Positions 45,495 to 53,856 of a stretch of 64,000 nucleotides of DNA are shown here, one piece after another (positions within the stretch are counted from its first letter, which is position 1; each line of letters begins with the position of its first letter). This DNA is from Rhodobacterales bacterium. Its GTDB lineage: Bacteria > Pseudomonadota > Alphaproteobacteria > Rhodobacterales > Rhodobacteraceae. The notes under the pieces were generated by a model. That model saw nothing but the letters and a program-made list of their open reading frames with translations. It made no database searches and was not told the origin of the DNA. The position numbers were made by a program, and so were the translations under genes. Where the stretch lies: positions 1 to 64,000 of the forward strand of contig JANYFE010000034.1 in NCBI GenBank assembly GCA_025362795.1, read 5' to 3'.

Positions 45495-46370
45495 ATGCAC
45501 CAAGGCCAGCACGAGGTAACCGCCCGGCGGGCGCGCCTTCTGATCGCATCCCAGATGCCCGATCTCGCCGCACAGCCCCTTCGCCGGGTCGGTCAGTCCG
45601 GCACCGACCACGTGCTGTTCCGTCTTGGCAAATCCCTCGTCGCCCGCTTCCCCCGCTTGCCACATGCCGAGGCGCAGATCGACCTGCAAGCGGCGTGGCT
45701 GCCACAGTTATCCCCGTTGCCGCTGCCAGTCCCGATGGCCCAAAGATTTGGCCTGCCCGGGCAGGACTACCCGTTCCGCTGGTCCGTTTTGCCATGGATG
45801 AAAGGTCTGCCGGCCGACATTGCCCCCCTAAATCAAGCCCGCGCTGCCACAACTTTGGCAAGTTTCCTGAACGCCCTGCACGCTTGCCGCCCACTCTCCG
45901 CTGCCCCAGTCACAATCATTTCCAACCAGATCGATCAACGGCTTGCCGTCCTGGAACATTACATCGCCATGTTTCAAGACGAGGCCGACCCGCACCGCTT
46001 GCGCCACATCACCGCCGATTTCCGCAAACTGCCACGCCACAGTGGACCGGCCGTCTGGGTGCATGGCGACCTCCACCCCCTCAACCTGCTGACCCGATAC
46101 GGAAAACTGTCGGCGGTGATCGACTGGGGCTCCATGGGTTTGGGTGATCCGGCGATGGACCTGATGGCCGCCTGGACGCTGTTCGACGCCCCCGCCCGCA
46201 GCCTGTTCCGCCAGGCAATGGCCCCGGCAAATGACGTCTGGGACAGGGCCCGCGCACTGGCCTTTAGCAAATCGGTAGCAGCCATCCCGTATTACCGTAC
46301 CACAAACCCGCGACTTCGGGATGTGATGAAGCTGACCCTAAGCCGGGTCTTGCAGGACAGTTTGGAATGA
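45495..46370 (+). CDS. aminoglycoside-phosphotransferase-family kinase
   Basis: A 291-residue APH-fold kinase. The catalytic loop HGDLHPLN and the metal-binding segment VIDWGSMGLGDPAMDLMAAW are intact. Such enzymes phosphorylate small molecules, and a physiological substrate is more likely than an antibiotic here. The ATG at 45495 lies 8 bp after the DUF1330 stop, so the two form an operon. Confidence 0.87.
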   Translation: MHQGQHEVTARRARLLIASQMPDLAAQPLRRVGQSGTDHVLFRLGKSLVARFPRLPHAEAQIDLQAAWLPQLSPLPLPVPMAQRFGLPGQDYPFRWSVLPWMKGLPADIAPLNQARAATTLASFLNALHACRPLSAAPVTIISNQIDQRLAVLEHYIAMFQDEADPHRLRHITADFRKLPRHSGPAVWVHGDLHPLNLLTRYGKLSAVIDWGSMGLGDPAMDLMAAWTLFDAPARSLFRQAMAPANDVWDRARALAFSKSVAAIPYYRTTNPRLRDVMKLTLSRVLQDSLE

Positions 46371-46424
46371 TTGCGCCCCACTCCGCATCCGTTTATAGCG
46401 CGGCAAACGCCGAAGGAGACCGCG

Positions 46425-47249
46425 ATGTCCTATGCAGCACTTGAAACCGCCATTGAAGCCGCCTGGGACATGCGCGACAGCCTGACTTACACCACCAAAG
46501 GCACGGTCGCCGATGCCGTCGAGGACACGCTGGCAGCGCTGGACAAAGGGGCGCTCCGGGTTGCCGAAAAGCGTGGCAATGACTGGCACGTGAACCAGTG
46601 GGCCAAGAAAGCTGTGCTGTTGTCGTTTCGCTTGAAAGACATGGCTGTGATCGACGGGGGCAATGGCGCGGCGACCTGGTGGGACAAGGTGCCATCCAAA
46701 TTCGAGGGCTGGGGCGAAAATCAATGGCGCGACGCCGGATTTCGGGCGGTGCCGGGGTCTATCGTTCGGCGCTCGGCTTACATCGGCAAGAATGTGGTGT
46801 TGATGCCGTCCTTTGTGAACGTCGGTGCCTTTGTCGATGAAGGTTCGATGGTCGATGGCTGGGCCACCGTCGGCTCTTGCGCACAGATCGGCAAACGGGT
46901 CCATTTGTCGGGCGGTGTCGGCATCGGCGGGGTGCTGGAACCGATGCAGGCCGGACCTACAATCATCGAGGATGATTGCTTTATCGGTGCCCGCAGCGAG
47001 GTGGTCGAGGGCTGCATCATCCGCGAGGGATCGGTTCTCGGGATGGGCGTGTTCATTGGCAAATCGACGAAAATAGTCGACCGCGAAACAGGCGCGGTGA
47101 TGTATGGCGAGGTGCCTGCCGGATCGGTGGTGGTCGCGGGGTCGATGCCGTCAAAGGGTGGGATAAACCTGTATTGCGCGGTCATCGTGAAAAAGGTCGA
47201 TGCGCAGACCAGGTCCAAGACCTCCATCAACGACCTTTTGCGCGACTGA
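46425..47249 (+). CDS. dapD: tetrahydrodipicolinate N-succinyltransferase
   Basis: A 274-residue left-handed beta-helix acyltransferase in the succinylase branch of the lysine/diaminopimelate pathway. The hexapeptide region runs [39 protein letters not shown] then [41 protein letters not shown] lies 7 bases before the ATG. The next pathway-related gene, dapE, is 2.2 kb downstream, separated by three other genes. Confidence 0.95.
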   Translation: MSYAALETAIEAAWDMRDSLTYTTKGTVADAVEDTLAALDKGALRVAEKRGNDWHVNQWAKKAVLLSFRLKDMAVIDGGNGAATWWDKVPSKFEGWGENQWRDAGFRAVPGSIVRRSAYIGKNVVLMPSFVNVGAFVDEGSMVDGWATVGSCAQIGKRVHLSGGVGIGGVLEPMQAGPTIIEDDCFIGARSEVVEGCIIREGSVLGMGVFIGKSTKIVDRETGAVMYGEVPAGSVVVAGSMPSKGGINLYCAVIVKKVDAQTRSKTSINDLLRD

Positions 47250-47363
47250 CGCGGTGTGCAGTTCTGAACACTTTATTATATTCAATGATTTAAATGGTTT
47301 AATTTTCGAGTTTTTACCGATTGTTAACTTATATCCCCCGTGCCGATTCAAAGGAAATGCCCC
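47250..47363. other. AT-rich intergenic gap
   Basis: About 114 bp whose centre (47264-47333) is strikingly AT-rich, with TTAA four-base blocks five bases apart (in GATTTAAATGGTTTAATT) and GTTAAC. It lies close to a change of GC-skew sign. No DnaA box close to TTATCCACA was found in it. It may simply be the promoter region of the next gene. Confidence 0.5.
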
Positions 47364-47789
47364 ATGACACTGACCCTTTCTCAGGCGCAAAACATCCTTC
47401 AGGTTGCCCTGACTCATGCCCGCCAGGCCAAGTTTCGCCCGCTGTGCATTGTCGTGCTGGACGCCCGAGCAGCGGTGATTGCTGTTGCGAATGAGGATGG
47501 CACCAGCCTCAAACGGTTCGAAGTCGCGCAGGGCAAGGCGCAAGGGGCGCTCGCCTTCAACATGGGGTCACGTGCGCTTGGGGTGATGGCGGTGGAGCGG
47601 CCGCATTTCTTTGCCGGTGCAGCCCATGCTGTGGGCGGGCTGATCCCGGTGGCGGGCGGCGTGCTGATCCGCGATGGCGAGGGCAAGGTCGTCGGCGCAG
47701 TGGGCGTGTCGGGCGACAATTCCGACAACGACGAAGCCGCCGCCATGGTCGGGATAAAGGCGGTGGATTTTGTGGCGGATGGCGGTTGA
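47364..47789 (+). CDS. GlcG/HbpS-family heme-binding-like protein
   Basis: A 141-residue DUF336 (GlcG/HbpS) protein. Typical segments are CIVVLDARAAVIAVANEDGTS, FAGAAHAVGGLIPVAGGVLIRD and GAVGVSGDNSDNDEAAAMVGI. Members bind heme or act with glycolate or propanediol enzymes; here there is no such neighbour, so the role is open. AAGGAA lies 9 bases before the ATG at 47364. Confidence 0.86.
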   Translation: MTLTLSQAQNILQVALTHARQAKFRPLCIVVLDARAAVIAVANEDGTSLKRFEVAQGKAQGALAFNMGSRALGVMAVERPHFFAGAAHAVGGLIPVAGGVLIRDGEGKVVGAVGVSGDNSDNDEAAAMVGIKAVDFVADGG

Positions 47790-47813
47790 GGCGAGACAAC
47801 GGGAAAAGAAACC

Positions 47814-48161
47814 ATGACAGAGACACCGAAGGAAAAGCCGGAAAAGGTCAAACGCCCGCAGCAGGTTTATACTTTGCTTGTCGAGGTGGGTCGCAAGGCG
47901 GGTGACGGATTGCCGCCCGATGCGACGGGCGCGGCTTTGATGATCTATGCCTGCGGCGTCGATGAGGCCGAGGCGGTGCGGGAGACTGTGGCGATCCTGA
48001 AAGAGGCCGAGATGGCCCCGTTGGACGTGACCGGCTATGGCACATTGGACGACCGGCTTGAGGGCGGCGACGAGATTGACGGCGAAGAGCGCAAACTGAT
48101 GGCGCGGGCTCTGGCGGAAAACGCGGTGATCGTGGCGCAGATGACACCGTTTTTCGAATAG
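47814..48161 (+). CDS. conserved hypothetical protein
   Basis: A 115-residue acidic protein, not recognised. It begins with a Lys/Pro/Glu-rich stretch (KEKPEKVKRPQQ) and then alternates strand and helix: VYTLLVEVGRKAGDGLPPDA, LMIYACGVDEAEAVRETVAIL, LDVTGYGTLDDR. The pattern suggests a small ferredoxin-like or ACT-like fold. It follows the GlcG-like gene by 24 bp and is probably cotranscribed with it. Confidence 0.62.
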   Translation: MTETPKEKPEKVKRPQQVYTLLVEVGRKAGDGLPPDATGAALMIYACGVDEAEAVRETVAILKEAEMAPLDVTGYGTLDDRLEGGDEIDGEERKLMARALAENAVIVAQMTPFFE

Positions 48162-48216
48162 CGCGGGTGGGGTCTGTCGCGCCCATCTATCGGGACGTGT
48201 AGGTCCTAACCTCGAC

Positions 48217-49209
48217 TTACGCCACATGCCGTAACGCGGTGCGGCCCAGCAGCGTCAGCAGCGGCAGCGCTTCGTAATCCTGCAGTGCACGGTGTGGAAG
48301 TTGGGCCAAGCTGTCAAACGCCGACATCAGACAGCAACCGTCGGCGGTGATCAGCGCCGGGCTGCCAAGGTCAAGCGACACCGAATGCGTCACCGCCCGG
48401 CGTTCATCCTGTTGCGCGACATGGCCGTCACACAGCGAAGCGGCAGAAATCAGCGCCTCTTCGACCCCAAACAGATATTCGATCGAAGCGCCCGAGATCA
48501 GCACCATCTGATCGGACGACACCAGAATATCGCTGGAAAGCCCAAAAAACGGCGTGCGCAGCAATACCGGCACAAAAGTACCCCGGCTGGGCAAGGTACG
48601 GTGGATCAGCGTTCTCAGCGGCAAAAACCCGCGATCCAGGGTCGCGATCATGTCCCCCGGCTTTAACAGACCGGCGGCCACGGCACCACGCGTGGTATCA
48701 ACTGGGGTCCGAAGTCCAATCCACGGGGCACGATCGGGCAAAACATCGTGCTGTGTCGCCCCGAACCACAAAACGGCACGGTGACGCTGACTGCCATCGC
48801 CTGCCGTGCAAAGGGCGCGCAGATCAGCGGCCGACAGCGGCAGGGGTTGACTGCCGTTGGCACTGTGTCGGATGCCAAGTTCGATGATCTCATACCGCAT
48901 TGACCAAGTTCGGTCAGGCGCATCGAAGGCGAATGTCAGCCGGGCAGTGCCCTGATGCTGCGGCAAAGGGCCCGGAATCAGGTGGCGGCGCAGGTCATGG
49001 CCCTGCCGGTGCAGCACCGCCAGGCCTGCCTCTGGATCGAAAAACACCGACAGGGTGCGCGGCCAGGGGGTGTCGGATTGCAAGTGCAGCAGCACCGTCG
49101 CCTGATCCAGAGGCAGGGAAAATTCCAGCACAAACAGGCCACGTTCCAACAGCGCCGGCGTGTCGTCACGCCGGTCCTCACAATCGGAAAGGGCGATCCA
49201 GTCGGTCAT
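48217..49209 (-). CDS. Hint-domain protein
   Basis: A 330-residue protein whose second half is a Hedgehog/intein (Hint_2) domain of the type common in Rhodobacteraceae: GLLKPGDMIATLDRGFLPLRTL, then PFFGLSSDILVSSDQMVLISG and IEYLFGVEEALISAASL. The N-terminal ~130 residues are beta-rich (VLEFSLPLDQATVLLHLQSD). The domain is usually fused to secreted or RTX-type proteins; the Cys/Ser nucleophile that would start an intein is not obvious, since the first residue of the Hint block is Gly. Autoprocessing is therefore uncertain. No signal peptide. Confidence 0.78.
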   Translation of the reverse strand: MTDWIALSDCEDRRDDTPALLERGLFVLEFSLPLDQATVLLHLQSDTPWPRTLSVFFDPEAGLAVLHRQGHDLRRHLIPGPLPQHQGTARLTFAFDAPDRTWSMRYEIIELGIRHSANGSQPLPLSAADLRALCTAGDGSQRHRAVLWFGATQHDVLPDRAPWIGLRTPVDTTRGAVAAGLLKPGDMIATLDRGFLPLRTLIHRTLPSRGTFVPVLLRTPFFGLSSDILVSSDQMVLISGASIEYLFGVEEALISAASLCDGHVAQQDERRAVTHSVSLDLGSPALITADGCCLMSAFDSLAQLPHRALQDYEALPLLTLLGRTALRHVA

Positions 49210-49457
49210 TCACATTTTGGCGCAAAAGGAAACCAAACCGACATGACGCCTCCGCTTTGCGCAAGTTCCAGTGAACGCCCTGACGGTTTGAGGTGATGCC
49301 CCCGCCTGTTGCCGGTCGTCGACCCAGCGTTCGTCCTGCCTCGGGACTTGTTGTTTATCTGGAAGATACGCGACTTTGTTACGCCTGTCACGGGGATTGG
49401 TTGCGGGTTGTGGGCGAAGATATTATCGGTGATATTCAACCTGTTCGGAGCCATGCC

Positions 49458-50612
49458 ATGCCAAAATTTACGCCCTTTGACCCGGTTACTTTGACCGCCG
49501 AACTGATCCGCTGCCCCTCAGTCACGCCAGAGGAGGGCGGGGCATTGGTGTTATTGGAACGAATTTTGACGGGGGCGGGTTTCGAGTGTCACCGGGTGGA
49601 TCGGGGCGGAGTTTGCAACCTGTTTGCGCGTTGGGGCGTGCGGGGGGCGAACAAGACATTCGGGTTCAACGGCCACAGCGATGTGGTGCCGGTGGGCGAT
49701 CTGGCTACCTGGACGCAGGATCCGTTTGGCGCGGCGGTGGTGGACGGCTGGATGTATGGCCGGGGGGCGGTGGATATGAAGTCCGGCGTTTCGGCGTTTG
49801 TGGCGGCGGCGGTGGATTTTGTGCAGACGACGCCACCGGACGGTGCTGTCATCCTGACAATTACCGGCGATGAAGAGGGCCCATCGGTCGATGGCACCCT
49901 GGCGCTTTTGGACTGGATGGCCGGTGCAGGAGAGCGGATGACCCATTGTCTGGTGGGCGAACCGACCTGCCCTAACACGTTGGGTGATATGATGAAAATC
50001 GGCCGGCGCGGTTCTTTGACCGGGTATATCTCGGCCAGGGGGGTTCAGGGGCATTCGGCCTATCCACATCGCGCCAGGAACCCGATGAGCGCTTTGGTGC
50101 GGTTTCTGGCACGGCTGGAGGCGGAGCCGCTGGATGCGGGGACGGCACATTTTGATGCCTCGACCCTGGCGATTACCACCATAGATTGTGGAAATCCGGC
50201 GACGAATGTGATTCCAGCCAAGGGGGTGGCGACGGTCAATATCCGGTTCAACGACGTTCATTCGGGGGACAGCCTGACGACTTGGTTGCAGGATCATGCC
50301 GCAGCCGTCGCAGTGGAAACCGGGGTGGACATGACGGTGCGGGTGGTGGTGTCGGGAGAAAGTTTTCTGACGCCGCCGGGTGCATTTTCTGCAATGATTT
50401 CAAGGGCTGTGGCGGCGGAGACCGGTCTGGTGCCGGAGGCTTCGACCAGCGGCGGCACTTCGGATGCGCGGTTCATCAAGGAACATTGTCCGGTGGTGGA
50501 ATTCGGGCTGGTGGGGCGCAGTATGCATCAGGTCGATGAGCGGGTTGAAGTGGTGCAGATCGAGGCGCTGAAAGCGATCTATGGCCGGGTGCTGCGGGAG
50601 TATTTTGCGTGA
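49458..50612 (+). CDS. dapE: succinyl-diaminopimelate desuccinylase
   Basis: A 384-residue M20 metallopeptidase that hydrolyses N-succinyl-LL-diaminopimelate. Zinc-site motifs: GHSDVVPVG (His73), [10 protein letters not shown] (Asp106), [13 protein letters not shown] (catalytic Glu pair), LVGEPTC and the C-terminal SMHQVDE (His). The ATG at 49458 has GGAG 10 bases upstream. The GNAT gene starts with GTG overlapping its stop (GTGA). Confidence 0.95.
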   Translation: MPKFTPFDPVTLTAELIRCPSVTPEEGGALVLLERILTGAGFECHRVDRGGVCNLFARWGVRGANKTFGFNGHSDVVPVGDLATWTQDPFGAAVVDGWMYGRGAVDMKSGVSAFVAAAVDFVQTTPPDGAVILTITGDEEGPSVDGTLALLDWMAGAGERMTHCLVGEPTCPNTLGDMMKIGRRGSLTGYISARGVQGHSAYPHRARNPMSALVRFLARLEAEPLDAGTAHFDASTLAITTIDCGNPATNVIPAKGVATVNIRFNDVHSGDSLTTWLQDHAAAVAVETGVDMTVRVVVSGESFLTPPGAFSAMISRAVAAETGLVPEASTSGGTSDARFIKEHCPVVEFGLVGRSMHQVDERVEVVQIEALKAIYGRVLREYFA

Positions 50613-51037
50613 CGCTGGAGATTGCCGAAACGCGGGACATCGCGCTGTGTCGCGAACTGCGGCGGGTGGTGTTCACGCTGGAGCAGGGCGTGTCCGAGGC
50701 GGACGAGCTGGACGATATGGATGATCAGGCGGTGCATCTGCTGGCGCGTTGGGACGGCGTACCGATTGGGTCGGCGCGGCTGTTTGTAATTGAAAACATT
50801 GGAAAAATTGGCAGAGTTTGTGTGCTGGCCCAAGGGCGCGGCAAGGGGATTGGGGCGGAACTGATCCGGGCTTCGGTGCGGGTTTTGCGCGGAATGCCGG
50901 GGGTGGGGAAGGTCCAGCTGGGGGCGCAGGTTCATGCGCTGGGGTTTTATGAGGCATTGGGTTTTCAGGCTTTTGGCGCGGTTTATGACGATGCCGGGAT
51001 TGCGCATCGGGATATGGTTTTGGCGCTGGAGCGGTGA
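50609..51037 (+). CDS. ElaA-like GNAT acetyltransferase
   Basis: A 142-residue GNAT domain with the ElaA-like start [24 protein letters not shown] and the acetyl-CoA motif [18 protein letters not shown] followed by [13 protein letters not shown]. It begins at a GTG overlapping the dapE stop codon by 4 bp, so translation is coupled; no functional link to diaminopimelate is known. The substrate is unknown. The second copy of the 119-bp repeat follows. Confidence 0.86.
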   Translation: MTLEIAETRDIALCRELRRVVFTLEQGVSEADELDDMDDQAVHLLARWDGVPIGSARLFVIENIGKIGRVCVLAQGRGKGIGAELIRASVRVLRGMPGVGKVQLGAQVHALGFYEALGFQAFGAVYDDAGIAHRDMVLALER

Positions 51038-51115
51038 AAAGCCTTTGGTGGGCGTATTTTTGTCAACATGAAATCAGCTGGATGGAAGACTGTAGGACGG
51101 AAATCCGGGGCGCAC

Positions 51116-51234
51116 CGAATCGGGGTGGTTTTTGCCAGTTAATATTGGGAAATCCGGCTTTTTTGGCTGTCTTTTACCCGTCTTGCCCGCGTCTTGCCTG
51201 CGTCTCTACGTTTTGCCGGAAAAGCGGGATTAAC
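51116..51234 (-). repeat. 119-bp intergenic repeat, copy B (inverted relative to copy A)
   Basis: Read on the minus strand it starts GTTAATCCCGC and ends ACCACCCCGATTCG, the same length as copy A with 15 mismatches. The three 11-bp units are ACGCAGGCAAG, ACGCGGGCAAG and ACGGGTAAAAG. The first 5 bp overlap the stop end of the PfkB gene. It lies between convergent genes, as copy A does. Weaker similarity extends to about 51060. Confidence 0.85.
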
Positions 51235-52180
51235 CCGGCGTGCGGTGGTTTTGGGCCGCAAATGCCAAGAGTTCAGGCAGGGTCGCAGCACCCTGCATCG
51301 GGCCGCGCCTTGTGACGGCCAGGGCTCCGGCGGCGGCCGCGAGGCAGAGGGTTTCCGCAAGGGGCATTCCACGCAGCCAAAAGCAGGTGAAGGCAGCGGC
51401 AAAGCAGTCTCCGGCGCCGGTCGGGTCAAGTTCGGTGACGGCAAAGGCGGGCTGGTGCAGCGCGCCGTTCCGATCATGCCAGCTGACGCCTGCCGCGCCG
51501 GCCTTGTGGATCACGGCCCTGGGGCCCCGGCGCAGCAGTTCGGCGATGGCCTCTGCTTTGGTCTGGGCGGTGGTCAGCAGGGTCAGTTCGCCACCGCTGG
51601 GCAGGTAAAGATCGCAAAGACCGAGGATGCGCGTCATGGCGTGCCGCATTCCCGGAGCGCCAAGGATTTCGCGGCGCAGATTGGGGTCGAAGGACACGGT
51701 GCCGCCGCGGGCCTTGACGGTTTCGATTGCCGTCAGATTGGCGTGCAGCAGGCTGTCTGAAAACAGCGAGGAGCCCATGACATGCAGATGGTCGGTCTGG
51801 GCCAGCACGGCATGTGCCTTGGGCGTCAGGGTGGTGCTGCCACAGGCGGAATGGCGGATGTTGAAAACGAAGTCGCGGTTGCCATCGGGGCGGTAGCGGA
51901 CGAAGGCGGAACCGGTGGGCAGGTCGGGGTCGATGGCGATGGCGCTGGTGTCCACGCCATCGGCTGCAAGACGGGCAAGGTTCAGACGCCCGAAGTCGTC
52001 ATTTCCCACGGCAGAGATCATGGCGCAGGGCTGGCCAAGCCGGGCGGCCTGGCTGGCGTAGATTGCGGGGGCACCAGAGGGAAAGGGGCCGGTCAACGCA
52101 ATGGGTTCAAGGAAACCGCTGCCGGGGCTGTCGGCCATGATCTCGACCAGGATTTCGCCAATGACGGTGATGTTCCGCAT
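51230..52180 (-). CDS. PfkB-family sugar kinase
   Basis: A 316-residue ribokinase-family kinase. The N-terminal GEILVEIMAD and GPFPSGAPAIYASQAARLG segments and the C-terminal catalytic DPTGAGDCFAAAF (Asp of the GAGD box) are intact. The N-terminal pattern resembles the tagatose kinase group of PfkB, but the substrate cannot be fixed from sequence. The ATG at 52180 is preferred to an upstream in-frame codon. It lies 48 bp downstream of the CHAD gene on the same strand. Confidence 0.88.
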   Translation of the reverse strand: MRNITVIGEILVEIMADSPGSGFLEPIALTGPFPSGAPAIYASQAARLGQPCAMISAVGNDDFGRLNLARLAADGVDTSAIAIDPDLPTGSAFVRYRPDGNRDFVFNIRHSACGSTTLTPKAHAVLAQTDHLHVMGSSLFSDSLLHANLTAIETVKARGGTVSFDPNLRREILGAPGMRHAMTRILGLCDLYLPSGGELTLLTTAQTKAEAIAELLRRGPRAVIHKAGAAGVSWHDRNGALHQPAFAVTELDPTGAGDCFAAAFTCFWLRGMPLAETLCLAAAAGALAVTRRGPMQGAATLPELLAFAAQNHRTPG

Positions 52181-52228
52181 GGCAGACCTATGCCGCCGCG
52201 CCGGGCGGTGTTGGGCGGACACCGGACT

Positions 52229-53065
52229 TCAGACCCACCATTTTGCACTTGCCGCCAACCGGGCCCAGGCCGCGTCGGCGGACTGCAACGCGGTGCCTTC
52301 ACTGAGGTCGCCGACAACAAGACCATGTTCCCGCGCCATCGCAAGATCGTTCAGTTTGCCGAGATCGTCTTGCAGGCTGCGCAAGGTTGCAAGGAAAGGC
52401 TCTGCCTGATCATCGGGCCAGAGACTGGCGAAAAATTCGCAAAGATAGCGAAAGGTCTTTAGTGCCTTGCGCAGTTCATGGCGTTCGGCGACGGCCATGC
52501 TGGCAAGGTCTGCGCCATGCGACAGGCATTTGGTCCAGCTGCGGTCCAGCGCCAGGGCGGCCAATGCCGAGACGGGGGCATGACGCAGCACCTTGGCGGC
52601 ACGGGACCGCCGGCGCCACTCGGTTCCGTCAAAGCGTTTTTCGATCTGGCCCGCCACGCGGCCCGCCCGTTTGTGCAAAAGCCGCCTTCGGGTCTTGCGG
52701 CGCACCCGGTCCGCGTTTGCTTGCAGGGTTTTGGGCGCAGCGGTGCCGGAAACATCATTGGCCAGAACATCGGCATCCCGCAACTGGCCGATCACCTTGA
52801 AATAGTCCTTGAGCCGCGCCACCAGCCCTTCTGCCAGATCGGCGGCGATGATCGGTTTGAAAGCCAAAAGCGCGGCCAGCAACCGCCGCAATGCGACGCG
52901 GGATTTGTGCGGCCCTTCGGGGTCGTCGTTGGCCAAGAGACCGCCCAGAAAAACCGCGAATTCCTGCGCTGCGGCGGTCACGACCAATGGCGCCGCCTGT
53001 TGGCCGGTCATGCCCGCGTCAAGTGTCGGTTTTTCCTGAACTGCGGGCACTTTGACTTGATCCAT
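52229..53065 (-). CDS. CHAD-domain protein
   Basis: A 278-residue all-helical CHAD protein. The conserved His-rich pattern is present: PHKSRVALRRLLAALLAF in the first repeat and ERHELRKALKTFRYLCEFF in the second, with the H-x-x-R-[VK]-x-x-[KR]-R-x-R type motifs. CHAD domains bind polyphosphate and colocalise with polyP granules. Basic residues are dense, consistent with this. No CYTH phosphatase partner is adjacent. Divergent from nasT. Confidence 0.9.
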   Translation of the reverse strand: MDQVKVPAVQEKPTLDAGMTGQQAAPLVVTAAAQEFAVFLGGLLANDDPEGPHKSRVALRRLLAALLAFKPIIAADLAEGLVARLKDYFKVIGQLRDADVLANDVSGTAAPKTLQANADRVRRKTRRRLLHKRAGRVAGQIEKRFDGTEWRRRSRAAKVLRHAPVSALAALALDRSWTKCLSHGADLASMAVAERHELRKALKTFRYLCEFFASLWPDDQAEPFLATLRSLQDDLGKLNDLAMAREHGLVVGDLSEGTALQSADAAWARLAASAKWWV

Positions 53066-53271
53066 GTCAGGGAACGTTCACCGATTGTCGCAGTTTGGCA
53101 CGCTATTGCAACAGCGCCCGAGCGATAGAGTTTGCCCATAACGGCGCATTTTACGGCATACCGCAGTGGCGGCGGCTAATTATACATCACACAGCCGGTT
53201 GCCGGCACGACATAAGTGGTTTCGCGCGTATCGCGGCTTTTGCCGCGGCGCAGCAAAATCTAGAGGTGGGT

Positions 53272-53856
53272 ATGGCCAAACCTCTGTCGATCATCGTTGT
53301 CGAAAAGGATCGCGAGCGGGCGTTGCTGATTGTCGATGGTTTGCGGGAGGCGGGCGACCATGAGGTGTTCGTCATGGCCGACGATTTTGCGCTGGCGCGG
53401 CGGATTGCAGAGCGCAACCCGGATCTGGTGCTGATCGACGCGGGCAATCCGTCGCGCGATGTGCTGGAGGAATTGACGCTGGCCAGCTCGCCCATGGAGC
53501 GGCCGGTGGCGATGTTTGTCGATCAGAGCGATGGCAGTCTGACCAAGGCGGCGATTGAGGCCGGGGTTTCGGCCTATGTGGTTGACGGGCTGCGGTCGGA
53601 ACGGATCAAGCCGATTTTGGATGCCGCCATTGCGCGGTTTCACATGGTGCAGCGGATGCGGGTCGAACTGGCGGAAACCCGGCGGGCGCTGGAGGAACGC
53701 AAGGTGATTGACCGGGCCAAGGGTATCTTGATGCGGGCCAAAGGGATTGGCGAGGACGCGGCTTATGGGCTGCTGCGCAAGGCGGCGATGGATCAGGGGC
53801 GCAAGGTGGCGGATGTGGCGCAGGCGCTGGTGATGTCGGCGGATCTGCTGAAATGA
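53272..53856 (+). CDS. nasT: ANTAR antiterminator, response-regulator type
   Basis: A 194-residue RNA-binding regulator. The receiver-like domain (1-120) has Asp56 in DLVLIDAGNP; the ANTAR domain (about 125-190) reads ALEERKVIDRAKGILMRAKG and DAAYGLLRKAAMDQGRKVADVAQAL. NasT binds a two-hairpin leader RNA and blocks termination ahead of nitrate genes, and is held inactive by NasS when nitrate is absent (known for Azotobacter, Paracoccus and Bradyrhizobium). AGAGG lies 8 bases before the ATG. nasS overlaps it by 4 bp. Confidence 0.92.
   Translation: MAKPLSIIVVEKDRERALLIVDGLREAGDHEVFVMADDFALARRIAERNPDLVLIDAGNPSRDVLEELTLASSPMERPVAMFVDQSDGSLTKAAIEAGVSAYVVDGLRSERIKPILDAAIARFHMVQRMRVELAETRRALEERKVIDRAKGILMRAKGIGEDAAYGLLRKAAMDQGRKVADVAQALVMSADLLK

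Noticed and set aside
44086-51234. Shared peptide start MPASLRFAGK in frames over both 119-bp repeats, suggesting a duplicated gene
   Set aside because: The shared residues come from the DNA repeat read on one strand and the frames diverge at once outside it; in copy B the frame then overlaps the pfkB gene antisense.
53096-53112. Sigma-54 promoter (TTGGCACGCTATTGCA) upstream of nasT
   Set aside because: The GG and GC elements are 9 bases apart where sigma-54 needs 10, so activity is doubtful; it remains a near match only.
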